Counted from the first letter of the stretch, positions 50,590 to 59,822 are shown. The stretch is DNA of 64,000 nucleotides from Methylobacterium sp. Leaf112 (GCF_001423295.1 NZ_LMNG01000034.1:243291-307290), one strand, 5' to 3'. The notes: generated by a model not told the origin, from the letters alone. Translations and numbers: made by a program.

Positions 50590-50604
50590 TTGAACGACGT
50601 TCAA
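50590..50604. promoter_or_regulatory. Operator-like dyad for the TetR regulator
   Basis: TTGAACG-A-CGTTCAA is a perfect inverted repeat of 7+1+7 bases at 50590-50604, in an AT-richer patch that follows GATTTTTT. Its size and spacing are typical of TetR-family operators and it sits 74 bp before the aas ATG. It would overlap the promoter of aas, fitting repression by the divergent regulator. Confidence 0.65.
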
Positions 50605-50677
50605 TAAGCACGGGTCGTGGCGGGATTTGACGCTTCGCCGACCGCCGGGCAGTCATGGTGCCGCCAAGGAGACACCC

Positions 50678-53600
50678 ATGTTCCGTACGTTGATGACCAC
50701 GCGCCGGTTCGCGCCACTGTTCTGGTGCCAGTTCTTCTCGGCCTTCAACGACAATTTCCTCAAGAACGCCCTCGTGTTCCTGATCCTGTTCAAGGTCGGC
50801 GGCACCGGCGAGGGCTCGGGCATGCTCGTCACCCTGGCGGGCGCGGTGTTCATCGGGCCGTTCTTCATCCTGTCGGGCCTCGGCGGCGAGATGGCCGACC
50901 GCTACGACAAGGCGCTCATCGCCAAGCGGCTGAAATTCGCCGAGATCTTCGGCGCCGCCGCCGCCGCCGCGGGGTTCTGGCTGCATTCGGTGCCGGTGCT
51001 GTTCGTGGCGCTCGGCCTGTTCGGTACCATCGCGGCCCTGTTCGGCCCGATCAAGTACGGCATCCTGCCCGACCACCTGAAGCGCGAGGAGCTCACCGCC
51101 GGCAACGCGCTCGTGGAGGCCGCGACCTTCCTCGCCATCCTGCTCGGCACCATCGTGGCCGGCCTCGCCACCGCCATGGGCGGCGACGCCCTCGCGTTCA
51201 GCGCCCTCATCATGGTGTTCGCGGTCCTGTGCTGGCTCTCGGCCCGGGCGATCCCCGCCACGGGCGAGGCGGCGCCGGGCCTGCGGGTCGATCCCAACGT
51301 GGCGCGCTCCACCGCCGCCCTCCTGCGCGACCTCTGGCGCGACACGCGGATGTGGCGCGGCGCCGTCATCGTCAGCTGGTTCTGGCTCGTCGGCGCCGTG
51401 ATCCTGGCCCTGCTGCCGGTGCTCGTGCGGACCAGCCTCAACGGCTCCGAGACCGTGGTGACCCTGCTGCTCGCCGTGTTCTCGGTGGGCATCGCGGTGG
51501 GCTCCGGCCTCGCCTCGTGGCTAGCGAGCGGGCGCATCGTACTGCTGCCGACCCCCATCGGCGCCCTGCTCATGGGCGTGTTCGCCCTCGATCTGGCCTG
51601 GACCGTCGCCCATCTGCCTCCCATCTCGGGCGCCGTCCTGGGTGTAGGCGACTTCCTCGCCACGGGCACGGGCCTGCGCATCACGGTCGCGTTCGCCGGG
51701 CTCGCGGTGGCGGGCGGCCTCTACATCGTGCCGTCCTTCGCCGCCGTGCAGGCCTGGACCGACAAGGACCGGCGCGCCCGGGTCATCGGCGCCGTGAACG
51801 TGCTCACCGCCGCCTTCATGGTGGCGGGCGCGCTCGGCCTCGCCGCCCTGCAGGGGGCGGGCTGGTCCATGGCCGCCCTCCTCACCCTCATCGGCGTGCT
51901 CAACCTCGTGGCCGGCGTGGTGATCCTCCTCGTCCTGCCCACGAGCCCGTTCCGCGACTTCCTCTCCATCGTGTTCCGGGCGTTCTACCGCTTGGAGGTG
52001 CGCGGCCTCGACAACGTCGACAAGGCCGGCCCCAACGCGATCATCGCCCTCAATCACGTCTCGTTCCTCGATGCGCCACTGGCCCTCTCGCTCCTCGACC
52101 GGGAGCCGGTCTTCGCCGTCGATCACGGCATCGCCCAGCGCTGGTGGGTGAAGCCGTTCCTCGCCATGACCAAGGCGATGCCCCTCGACCCGACCCGGCC
52201 GCTCGCCACCCGCACCCTGATCAAGGCCGTGCGCGACGGCGAGACCCTGATCATCTTCCCCGAGGGCCGGCTCACGGTCACGGGCAGCCTGATGAAGGTC
52301 TACGACGGCGCCGGCCTCATCGCCGACAAGTCCGACGCCATGGTGGTGCCGGTGAAGATCGAGGGACTGGAGAAGACCGCGTTCTCGCGCCTGTCGAAGG
52401 ATCAGGTGAAGCGCCGCTGGTGGCCGAAGGTCACCGTGACGATCCTGGCCCCGGTCAAGCTCGCCATCGACCCGGACCTGAAGGGCAAGCACCGCCGCCG
52501 GGCGGCGGGCGCCGCCCTCTACGACGTGATGTCGGACCTCGTGTTCGAGACCGCCGACATCGACCGCAACGTCATGAGCGCCCTCATCCAGGCCGGCAAC
52601 GACCACGGCTGGCGCCGCAACGCCCTCGAAGACCCGGTCACCGGCAAGCTCAGCTACGCCCGCCTGGTGATGGGCGCCAACATCCTCGGCCGCAAGCTCA
52701 TGCCGCTCGCCCCCGAGGGCAGGCCCATCGGGCTGATGCTGCCCAACGCCAACGGCGCGGCGGTGACATTCTTCGCGCTCGCCAGCGCCGGCCGGGTGCC
52801 GGCGATGATCAACTTCTCCGCCGGCCCCGCCAACGTGCTGTCGGCGTGCCGGGCGGCGCAAGTCGAGACGATCCTGACCTCCCGCGCCTTCATCGAGAAG
52901 GGCCGCCTCGGCCCCCTCGTCGAAGCGATCCAGGGGTCCGTGAAGCTCGTCTACCTCGAGGACGTGCGCGCCACCGTGACCACGGGCGACAAGATCCGGG
53001 GCTTCCTCGCCCCCCGCAAGCCCCTGGTGGCCCGCCGCGGCGACGACCCGGCCGCGATCCTGTTCACGTCGGGCTCGGAGGGCGCGCCGAAGGGCGTGGT
53101 GCTGGCCCATCGCTGCATGCTCGCCAACACCGCCCAGGTCGCCGCCCGCATCGATTTCGGGCCGACCGACAAGGTGTTCAACGTGCTGCCGGTGTTCCAC
53201 GCCTTCGGCCTCACGGCGGGCCTGATCCTGCCCCTCGTCTCCGGGGTCCCGGTCTACCTCTACCCCTCGCCGCTGCATTACCGGATCGTGCCGGAACTCG
53301 TGTACGGCTCGAACGCCACGGTCCTGTTCGGCACCGACACCTTCCTCACGGGCTACGCCCGGATGGCCCATTCGTACGACCTGCGGAGCTTGCGCTACAT
53401 CGTGGCCGGCGCCGAGCCGGTGAAGCAGACGACCCGCAAGACCTATTCCGAAAAATTCGGCCTGCGCATCCTGGAGGGCTACGGCGTCACGGAATGCGGG
53501 CCGGTGGTGGCCCTCAACACGCCGATGTTCAACCTCTTCGGCTCCGTCGGCCGCCTGCTGCCCGGCATCCAGTATCGCCTGGAGCCGGTCCCCGGCATCG

Positions 53601-54091
53601 ACGAGGGCGGACGCCTCCACGTGAAGGGGCCGAACATCATGCTCGGCTACCTGCGGGCGGAGAAACCCGGCGTGCTGGAGGCCCCCGTGGACGGCTGGCA
53701 CGACACCGGCGACATCGTCGCCATCGACGCCATGGGCTTCGTCACCATCAAGGGCCGGGCCAAGCGCTTCGCCAAGATCGGCGGCGAGATGGTGTCGCTC
53801 GCCGCCGTCGAGTCCCTCGCCGCCGAGCTCTGGCCCGACACGCCCAGCGCCGTCGCCGCCGTGCCGGATGCCCGCAAGGGCGAGCGCCTGATCCTGTTCA
53901 CCGAGCAGGCGGACGCCACGCGGGCCGCCTACCTCACCTTCGCCAAGTCCCGGGGCGCCACGGAGATCGCGATCCCCGCCGAGGTGGTGGTCGGCAAGGT
54001 GCCGATGCTCGGCACCGGCAAGGTCGACGCCGTGAGCGTGAGCCGGATGGCCCGCGAGCGAGCGGGCAGCGACGCCACCGCGGCGGCCTGA
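50678..54091 (+). CDS. aas: Three-domain acyl-ACP synthetase/2-acyl-GPE acyltransferase with LplT-like transporter
   Basis: The protein has 1137 residues. Residues about 1-410 form an MFS-type transporter domain similar to LplT (FFSAFNDNFLKNALVFLILFK). Next is a phosphate acyltransferase domain, NHVSFLDAPLAL (HxxxxD, near base 52056) and FPEGRLTVTG. The C-terminal third is an AMP-binding acyl-activating enzyme with ILFTSGSEGAPKGVVL (near 53061), GYGVTECGPVVALN and GWHDTGDIVAIDAMGF. Together it imports lysophospholipids and re-acylates them, using ATP-activated fatty acids. In E. coli LplT and Aas are separate, so this is the fused form seen in many proteobacteria. The ATG at 50678 has AAGGAG 6 nt upstream. 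Probably controlled by the divergent TetR protein. Confidence 0.92.
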   Translation: MFRTLMTTRRFAPLFWCQFFSAFNDNFLKNALVFLILFKVGGTGEGSGMLVTLAGAVFIGPFFILSGLGGEMADRYDKALIAKRLKFAEIFGAAAAAAGFWLHSVPVLFVALGLFGTIAALFGPIKYGILPDHLKREELTAGNALVEAATFLAILLGTIVAGLATAMGGDALAFSALIMVFAVLCWLSARAIPATGEAAPGLRVDPNVARSTAALLRDLWRDTRMWRGAVIVSWFWLVGAVILALLPVLVRTSLNGSETVVTLLLAVFSVGIAVGSGLASWLASGRIVLLPTPIGALLMGVFALDLAWTVAHLPPISGAVLGVGDFLATGTGLRITVAFAGLAVAGGLYIVPSFAAVQAWTDKDRRARVIGAVNVLTAAFMVAGALGLAALQGAGWSMAALLTLIGVLNLVAGVVILLVLPTSPFRDFLSIVFRAFYRLEVRGLDNVDKAGPNAIIALNHVSFLDAPLALSLLDREPVFAVDHGIAQRWWVKPFLAMTKAMPLDPTRPLATRTLIKAVRDGETLIIFPEGRLTVTGSLMKVYDGAGLIADKSDAMVVPVKIEGLEKTAFSRLSKDQVKRRWWPKVTVTILAPVKLAIDPDLKGKHRRRAAGAALYDVMSDLVFETADIDRNVMSALIQAGNDHGWRRNALEDPVTGKLSYARLVMGANILGRKLMPLAPEGRPIGLMLPNANGAAVTFFALASAGRVPAMINFSAGPANVLSACRAAQVETILTSRAFIEKGRLGPLVEAIQGSVKLVYLEDVRATVTTGDKIRGFLAPRKPLVARRGDDPAAILFTSGSEGAPKGVVLAHRCMLANTAQVAARIDFGPTDKVFNVLPVFHAFGLTAGLILPLVSGVPVYLYPSPLHYRIVPELVYGSNATVLFGTDTFLTGYARMAHSYDLRSLRYIVAGAEPVKQTTRKTYSEKFGLRILEGYGVTECGPVVALNTPMFNLFGSVGRLLPGIQYRLEPVPGIDEGGRLHVKGPNIMLGYLRAEKPGVLEAPVDGWHDTGDIVAIDAMGFVTIKGRAKRFAKIGGEMVSLAAVESLAAELWPDTPSAVAAVPDARKGERLILFTEQADATRAAYLTFAKSRGATEIAIPAEVVVGKVPMLGTGKVDAVSVSRMARERAGSDATAAA

Positions 54092-54100
54092 GGCCGTCGT

Positions 54101-54137
54101 CGCCGGTTCGGGCCCCTCGTACGGGCCGGAACCGGCG
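54101..54137. terminator. Strong hairpin after aas
   Basis: Arms 54101-54115 (CGCCGGTTCGGGCCC) and 54123-54137 (GGGCCGGAACCGGCG) pair with a single mismatch around a 7-nt loop, 9 nt after the aas stop. No clear T-run follows, so it may act as a processing or Rho-independent-like barrier rather than a classic terminator. The next gene (MFS) starts at 54167. Confidence 0.5.
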
Positions 54138-54166
54138 CCGCCCAGGAGCCCCCCCGGAGCCGCCCG

Positions 54167-55567
54167 TTGAGCCAAGCCCACGTCGACACCGTCGTGCCCG
54201 ATGCGGGCCCGCGCGTTCCCACGGGCGAATCCGTCGCCACGGTGGCCCAGCGCCTCGACGGCCTGCCGCTCACCTGGCTCCACGGGGCGATCCTCGCCGT
54301 CTGCACCTTCGGCCTGTTCACGGACATCGCCGAAGTCGCCCTGAGCAACGCGCTCGCGGCGATCTTCAGCGCGCCGCCCCACGACATGCCGCGCGGCGGC
54401 CTCGCCCTGCTCCTGGCGTCGGTCTTCGCCGGCGGGGCGGTGGGCGCGCCCGTGTTCGGCCTGCTCGGCGACCGGATCGGGCGTCGGCGCGCCCTCCAGG
54501 CCTCGCTCGCGCTGATGGCCGTGGGGTCGCTCGCCGCCGCCCTCAGCCCCGGCCCCGCGTCGCTCACCCTGGCGCGCGCCCTGTCGGGCTTCGCCATCGG
54601 CGGCTTCCCGCCCCTCGCCGCCACCTACCTCACCGACGTGATGCCGCCGCGCCGGCGCGGGGCGATGCTGCTGGTCTGCACCGGCCTCGGTTCCCTCGGC
54701 GGTGCCGCCGTCCTCGGGCTGGTCTACGCCCTGGCGCCGGAGCCTCCCCTCGGCGTCGAGCCCTGGCGGTGGGCGCTCGGCCTCGGCGCGGCCCTGGCGC
54801 TCTTCGGGGCCGGGCTGTTCGGGCTGATGCCGGAATCGCCGCGCTGGCTCGCCCTTGTCGGCCGCAGGGCGGAGGCCGACCACGCCTGCCGGCGCTTCGA
54901 GCGCGCGGCCCGGATCATGCCGCCGCCCGTGGCGGACGGGGCCGGACCGGCACCGGCGCCTCCCGTGCGGGCGGGGTTCGCCGCGCTCCTGGCCGACCCC
55001 GGCCACCGGCGCAGGACCGGCCGGTTCCTGGCCCTCTACGCCATCGCCCCCTGGGCGACCCTGGGGTTTCCCCTGCTCAGCACGGTGGTGATGCTGCAGA
55101 AGGGGTTCCGGATCCACGAATCCCTCGTCTTCGGTGCCCTGTCGCTCCTGGGGCCGCCCCTCGGCACCACCCTCACGGCCCTCGTCGTCGACCGCCTGGA
55201 GCGGCGCGCCTGCCTCGTCGCCCTGGCGGCGGCCATGGCGGCCTTCGGCACGGTCTTCGCCGGGGCGAGCACCTTCCCGGTCCTGGTGGGGGCCGCCATC
55301 GCGTTCAACACCGCCGCGTCGATCTACGGCGGCATCCTGGCGATCTACGCGACGGAACTCCTGCCGACGCCCGTGCGGGCCACGGCCCTCGCCTGTGCCT
55401 GGGCCGGGGGGCGGGTCTCGGCCGCCCTGGCGCCCATCGTCCTGCTGCCGATCCTGGCGGCCTTCGGGGCCCACGCCATGTTCGGCGCGATCACCCTCGC
55501 CCTGGTGCTCAGCGGCCTGCTGCTGCTGCGCGGGCCGGGTGGCCTGTCCGGCCGGGCGGTGACCTGA
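54167..55567 (+). CDS. MFS transporter (sugar/aromatic-acid porter-like)
   Basis: The protein has 466 residues and 12 hydrophobic segments. The start HGAILAVCTFGLFTDIAEVALSNAL, GLLGDRIGRRRAL (motif A after helix 2), LSGFAIGGFPPLAATYLTDVMPPRRRG and FGLMPESPRWLALVGRRAEAD fit the metabolite:H+ symporter branch (sugar and aromatic acids). Substrate not identifiable. The start is TTG 54167 with GGAG upstream. The gene follows aas by 75 bp across a strong hairpin, so it may be expressed separately. Confidence 0.85.
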   Translation: MSQAHVDTVVPDAGPRVPTGESVATVAQRLDGLPLTWLHGAILAVCTFGLFTDIAEVALSNALAAIFSAPPHDMPRGGLALLLASVFAGGAVGAPVFGLLGDRIGRRRALQASLALMAVGSLAAALSPGPASLTLARALSGFAIGGFPPLAATYLTDVMPPRRRGAMLLVCTGLGSLGGAAVLGLVYALAPEPPLGVEPWRWALGLGAALALFGAGLFGLMPESPRWLALVGRRAEADHACRRFERAARIMPPPVADGAGPAPAPPVRAGFAALLADPGHRRRTGRFLALYAIAPWATLGFPLLSTVVMLQKGFRIHESLVFGALSLLGPPLGTTLTALVVDRLERRACLVALAAAMAAFGTVFAGASTFPVLVGAAIAFNTAASIYGGILAIYATELLPTPVRATALACAWAGGRVSAALAPIVLLPILAAFGAHAMFGAITLALVLSGLLLLRGPGGLSGRAVT

Positions 55568-55711
55568 GCGGGCCGAAGCGCCGGCGCGAACCCACCGTGT
55601 TCGGCGCGACCCCGCCGCGTCCGGCGGGGCCTCGGGGATTCACCAGCCGTTGGCGTCTTTGCACTAAGGGTCGATCCGGTGACGCGTCGCGCGGCCGGTT
55701 GGGAGACGAAC

Positions 55712-56569
55712 ATGCTCTTGGGGCTCTGGCTCGATCAGCCGATGTGGCTGATGGTGGGCCTGATCATCCTGTTCTTCGTGATCGTTTCGGGGATCATGAT
55801 CGCGATCACCGCCCTGCCGTTCACCCGGCCGACGTTCCTGCGCGTCGTCGACGGGGTCGTGCCGGCCTTCTTCAGCTCGATCAGCATCCTGCTCGCCCTG
55901 CTCACCGGCTTCGTCGCCAACGACGCCTGGGAGCGCCAGAAGCAGGGCGCCCACGTGGTGGAGAAGGAGCGCGCGAACCTCATCGCGGCCTTCGACCTCA
56001 GCATCGAGACAGCCTCGAACATGGCCGGCATCCGCCAGGCGCTGCTCACCTACACCGAGCGGGTCATCGACGACGAGTGGGCGAAGATGGCGAATGGCGG
56101 CCAGAGTTCGGAATCCGCCGGCGCGGCCTTGAGCGGCCTCATGCGGATCCTCGCCGATCCCGCTCTCACGAGCGAGGCGGGAACCGTCGCCCACACGGCC
56201 CTGATGACCGTGGCCATGACCCTGCGCGACGCGCGCGGCGAGCGCCTGGCCCTGAGCGCCTCCAAGGAGGACGATTCGAAGTGGCTGACCCTGCTCTTCC
56301 TCGCCGCCCTCACCCTGGTGTCCATCGGGATGGTGCACGGCGACAAGCACCGCGCGCAGGTCCTGACGCTGTTCCTGTTCTCGGCGGCGATGGTCGTCAC
56401 CCTGTGCGTGATCGCCCTGCACGAACGTCCGTTCGACGGACCCCTGGCCATCGGGCCCGGGGCGCTCGAGCGGGCCAGGCAGGTGATGCTCGCGCACCAG
56501 GCCGGCCAGATCGGCGGCCTCGCCCCGGCGCCGCTCCCCGGGAGCGGCGGCCCGCCGGTGCCGCGTTGA
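55712..56569 (+). CDS. DUF4239 (bestrophin-like) membrane protein
   Basis: The protein has 285 residues. Two N-terminal hydrophobic segments (MWLMVGLIILFFVIVSGIMIAI and FFSSISILLALLTGFVANDAWERQ) are followed by a soluble helical region and two C-terminal segments (TLLFLAALTLVSIGMV and LTLFLFSAAMVVTLCVIALHERPF). This arrangement, with F-V-A-N-D-A-W-E-R, is the hallmark of DUF4239 proteins, often called bestrophin-like, with channel activity not proven. GGGAG lies 6 nt before the ATG at 55712. A 15-nt repeat array starts 8 nt after its stop. Confidence 0.8.
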   Translation: MLLGLWLDQPMWLMVGLIILFFVIVSGIMIAITALPFTRPTFLRVVDGVVPAFFSSISILLALLTGFVANDAWERQKQGAHVVEKERANLIAAFDLSIETASNMAGIRQALLTYTERVIDDEWAKMANGGQSSESAGAALSGLMRILADPALTSEAGTVAHTALMTVAMTLRDARGERLALSASKEDDSKWLTLLFLAALTLVSIGMVHGDKHRAQVLTLFLFSAAMVVTLCVIALHERPFDGPLAIGPGALERARQVMLAHQAGQIGGLAPAPLPGSGGPPVPR

Positions 56570-56576
56570 CCGTCGT

Positions 56577-56621
56577 GTTCCGAACCTGCGCGTCCCGAAC
56601 CCGCGCGTCCCCAACCCGCGC
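56577..56621. repeat. 15-nt tandem repeat, three copies
   Basis: GTTCCGAACCTGCGC, GTCCCGAACCCGCGC and GTCCCCAACCCGCGC run head to tail at 56577-56621, just after the DUF4239 stop codon. Each differs from the next by one or two bases. Confidence 0.9.
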
Positions 56622-56852
56622 GCGCCAGATCGGCGCGCCCACGCCGACACCGGCGGAGATGGGACAGGGTGGACAACACTCCCGCTTGCCCGGACAAGAT
56701 CCCGGCAGGACATCATTCCGTCGGCGCGGGACACCGGCGGCCGCGACCCCTTCGCCGAGGGATCCGTCGCGGCGGTGTTTCTTTGCTGCGTCGCGGCGGC
56801 GTGTCCTTCGTCCGTCACGTCCGGTGGCCGGCGCGCCCGGGGGAGTGTTCGC

Positions 56853-58346
56853 GTGACCCACCCGTCGAATCCGAGCCGCCGGAGCGAGGCCGCGCCCGGC
56901 CCGGCCCCCCTCAGCCCGCCGCCCCTCAGCCCAAAGGAGCAGGGCCTCCTGGGCCTCGCCGCGGGGGCCCCCGCCGCCGCGGGTGTTCCGGCGGGCCGGT
57001 CCGGGGCCTGGACGCCGCGGGCCCTCCCGCTCTGGCTGCTGCTGGTCGGACGCGAGGCGGTCCACCGGCGCTGGGGGTTCGTCGCCGGCGTCGGGCTGGT
57101 GTGGACCGGGCTCGGCGGCGCCCTGGTGATCGATGCCCTCGACGGCGCCACCCACGTCCCCGATCGCTGGTTCGGCCTGCTCCTCGTGGTCGAGGCGGTG
57201 ACTTCCCTCGTGCGCGGCCTCGTCGCCACCGGGGCCGCGCGCCGCCTGCGCCTGCTCAAGGCCGGCATGCTCCTCGTGGTGGCGGTGCTGACGATGCTGG
57301 CCTCGGCCTCGAGCACCTTCCTCCTCGCGATGCTGTTCGGCACCGCCTTCCTGTTCGACGGCCTGTCGCGGATCGTCCTCGCGCACGTCCTGCGCTTTCC
57401 CGGCTGGCGCTGGTCGGTGGCGTACGGGGGCCTCGGCGCGGTCCTCGGACTCCTGACCCTGCAGCCCTACCCGACCTGGTACGCCGGCACCGTCGGCTTC
57501 AGCATCGGCGCCTTCCTGGTGCTGTCCGGGATCAAGGTCACCGTCCTCGGCCTGCGCCTGCGCCGTCCGCCGGACACCCTCGGGGACGCCGCGTCGGGGG
57601 CGGGCTCCGACACGCTCACGGTCCATGTCTGGACGCCGACCGGAACGGCGACGATCCCGGCCCGGCAACGCCTCGTCCACCGCTACGTCGTCTCGGTGAA
57701 CGGGGTCGGGCACGTCTCCACCGGCCACGCCGCCCTGGAACTCGCGGGCGCGCCCGGGGAAAGCCCCCTCTATCTCAGCCACTATCCCGCCGTGGAGATC
57801 GACCGCTCGCCCGACAACCTGCGGGCGATCCTGCGCGCCGGCCCCGAGAACGACGTGCCGGGCCGCTTCCTGCCGAGCTACCGCGCGGAGGCGGACGATT
57901 GGTGCGAGGCGACCGTGACGGTCACCCTCCAGGGGGTCGACGGGGCCCGCCTGCGCGCGTTCTGGGACGGGTATCGCCGGGACGTCACCTACAATCTCGT
58001 CGGCCGGAACTGCTCGACGGGGGTCGCCAACGCCCTCGACGCCGCCGTCGAGGGCAGCTTCGCCCGCGACGGCACCCCGTGGCGCCGGCTGGTCCGGGCG
58101 GTGCTGAGCCCGGAATTCTGGGCGGCCGCCCTCATGCGCAACGGCGCCGGCGCGATGACGTGGACCCCCGGACTCGTGCTGGACTACGCCCGCGCCCTCA
58201 GCGCCCTCATCGATCCGGTCTCGCCGGTGCCGGCCATCCGCTGGCAGGGGGTCCGGCGGCGCCTGCTGCGCAACTGGCGGGCCGAGACCGTCGCGCGCAA
58301 GCGCGGACTGGTGGCCAGGACCGAGCCGGCCACCCGCGCGGCCTGA
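56853..58346 (+). CDS. HdeD-like membrane domain fused to a permuted papain-fold (DUF4105-like) domain
   Basis: The protein has 497 residues. Proline-rich start, then a helical bundle of about six spans (about 55-240), with VLTMLASASSTFLLAMLFGTAFLFDGLSRI and GTVGFSIGAFLVLSGIK, as in HdeD-type DUF308 proteins. The C-terminal about 230 residues are soluble and carry His in VSTGHAALELAG and Cys in YNLVGRNCSTGVANALDAA. This order (His before Cys, with the NC motif) is characteristic of permuted NlpC/P60-like folds such as DUF4105. The predicted Cys-His pair could be a thiol hydrolase or acyltransferase site. The GTG start at 56853 has GGGGGAG 7 nt upstream. Function unknown. Confidence 0.72.
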   Translation: MTHPSNPSRRSEAAPGPAPLSPPPLSPKEQGLLGLAAGAPAAAGVPAGRSGAWTPRALPLWLLLVGREAVHRRWGFVAGVGLVWTGLGGALVIDALDGATHVPDRWFGLLLVVEAVTSLVRGLVATGAARRLRLLKAGMLLVVAVLTMLASASSTFLLAMLFGTAFLFDGLSRIVLAHVLRFPGWRWSVAYGGLGAVLGLLTLQPYPTWYAGTVGFSIGAFLVLSGIKVTVLGLRLRRPPDTLGDAASGAGSDTLTVHVWTPTGTATIPARQRLVHRYVVSVNGVGHVSTGHAALELAGAPGESPLYLSHYPAVEIDRSPDNLRAILRAGPENDVPGRFLPSYRAEADDWCEATVTVTLQGVDGARLRAFWDGYRRDVTYNLVGRNCSTGVANALDAAVEGSFARDGTPWRRLVRAVLSPEFWAAALMRNGAGAMTWTPGLVLDYARALSALIDPVSPVPAIRWQGVRRRLLRNWRAETVARKRGLVARTEPATRAA

Positions 58347-58421
58347 GGCGGTGGCCGCCGCGACCCGCGACCGATCCGATCCCCCGGACGCCGCGTGGGT
58401 CCCGGCGCGGTGCCGGCACCC

Positions 58422-59666
58422 TCAGCCGATGGCCCCGGCCGCGCGCAGGGCCGCCAGGGCCGGGGCGTCGAGGCCGAGCCAGTCGGCCAGCACCGCCCCG
58501 GTGTGTTCCCCCAGGGACGGGGGCGGACTCGCATAGGTGACGGGCGTGCCCGAGAGGTTGAGGGGGTTCGCCACCAGCGCCACGGTGCCGGCCCGGGGAT
58601 GGGGGAGATCGACGCGCAGGCCGCGGGCGATCACCTGGGGATCAGCGAACACGTCCGCCAGGGTGTTCACCGGCCCGCACGGCACGCCGACGCGCTCCAG
58701 GGCCGCCACCCATGCGGCGGTGCTCCGCTGCCGGGTCGCGGCCCCCATGAGGGGCACCAGCAGGGTGCGGTGTTCCACCCGCGCCCGGTTGGTGGAAAAG
58801 CGCGGGTCCGTGCCCCATTCGGGAAAGCCCAGCACCGCGCAGGCCCGCGCGAACTGCCCGTCGTTGCCCACCGCCAGGATCATGGCGCCGTCCTGCGTCG
58901 GGAAGTCCTGATAGGGCACGATGTTGGGATGCGCGTTGCCGAGTCGCCCCGGCGCCACCCCGGTGGTGAGGTAGTTCATCGCCTGGTTGGCGAGGCTCGC
59001 CACCTGGGTGTCGAGGAGGGCGAGGTCGATGTGCTGGCCCGTGCCCGTGCGGGCGCGGGCGGCGAGCGCCGCCAGGACGCCGATGGTGGCGTAGAGGCCG
59101 GTCACGATGTCGGTGATGGCCACGCCGGCCTTCTGCGGTCCGGCGCCCTCCGCGTCCCCCGGCGCGCCCGTGATGCTCATGAGCCCGCCCATGGCCTGGA
59201 TCAGGAAATCGTAGCCGGCCCGCGCCGCATACGGGCCGGTCTGGCCGAAGCCCGTGATGGAGCAGACGACGAGGCGCGGGTTCAGGGCCCTGAGGGCGGC
59301 GTGGTCGAGGCCGTACTGCGCCAGGCCCCCGACCTTGAAGTTCTCGATGAGCACGTCGGCGTGCGACGCCAGCGCCCGGATCAGGTCCTGGCCCTCCGGC
59401 GTGGCGATGTCGACGGCCACGGATTTCTTGTTGCGGTTGGCGCAGAGGTAATAGGCGGCGACATCGGTCTCGCGGCCCTCCGCGTCGCGCAGGTAGGGCG
59501 GCCCCCAGCGGCGGGTGTCGTCGCCCTCGTCCGGCCGCTCGACCTTGACCACCTCGGCCCCGAGGTCGCCCAGGACCTGACCGGCAAAGGGACCGGCCAG
59601 GATGCGCGACAGGTCGAGGACCCGAAGCCCCGCGAGCGCCCCGCCGGGGGCCGGAATGCTGGTCAT
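58422..59666 (-). CDS. CaiB/BaiF (family III) CoA-transferase
   Basis: The protein has 414 residues. GLRVLDLSRILAGPFAGQVLGDLGAEVVKVERPDEGDDTRRWGPP, split here, is the diagnostic N-terminal block. RNKKSVAVDI, the GQTGPYAARAGYDFLIQAMGGLMSITG region and the catalytic Asp in VAITDIVTGLYA follow. It transfers CoA between acyl-CoA and a carboxylic acid by ping-pong chemistry through an Asp-CoA thioester. Substrate not identifiable; there is no acyl-CoA ligase or dehydrogenase next to it. ATG at 59666; it stands alone in its own unit, convergent with the HdeD-like gene. Confidence 0.9.
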   Translation of the reverse strand: MTSIPAPGGALAGLRVLDLSRILAGPFAGQVLGDLGAEVVKVERPDEGDDTRRWGPPYLRDAEGRETDVAAYYLCANRNKKSVAVDIATPEGQDLIRALASHADVLIENFKVGGLAQYGLDHAALRALNPRLVVCSITGFGQTGPYAARAGYDFLIQAMGGLMSITGAPGDAEGAGPQKAGVAITDIVTGLYATIGVLAALAARARTGTGQHIDLALLDTQVASLANQAMNYLTTGVAPGRLGNAHPNIVPYQDFPTQDGAMILAVGNDGQFARACAVLGFPEWGTDPRFSTNRARVEHRTLLVPLMGAATRQRSTAAWVAALERVGVPCGPVNTLADVFADPQVIARGLRVDLPHPRAGTVALVANPLNLSGTPVTYASPPPSLGEHTGAVLADWLGLDAPALAALRAAGAIG

Positions 59667-59768
59667 GTGCGTCGCCCCGCGCGCCGGTGTCGTCGAGGGG
59701 GCGCGCCGGCCCCCGAACGGAGGCTCGCCGGAGCCCCGAAAGCGCACCGACCGTAGCGAAGTTTCGCG

Positions 59769-59801
59769 CGGTCCACGACAGCGGGATGCCGTCGTGGACC
59801 G
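59769..59801. terminator. Hairpin downstream of the catalase-fold gene
   Basis: A perfect 11-bp stem (CGGTCCACGAC at 59769-59779 with GTCGTGGACCG at 59791-59801) and an 11-nt loop, 22 nt after the stop of the minus-strand catalase-fold gene. There is no T-run, so it is only a probable transcription end or RNA-stabilising stem. Confidence 0.45.
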
Positions 59802-59822
59802 GCCGAGCCCGTGCGACCCGGG

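Noticed and set aside
51521-55474. A minus-strand open frame of about 1300 codons opposite aas and the MFS gene
   Set aside because: Composition (Gly, Arg, Glu, His repeats) is typical of antisense frames in high-GC coding DNA and it has no recognisable motif.
50617-56856. A very long plus-strand open frame of over 2000 codons
   Set aside because: It is out of frame with the well-supported aas and MFS genes, is Arg/Pro/Ala-rich, and has no domain resemblance; it is a GC-rich shadow.
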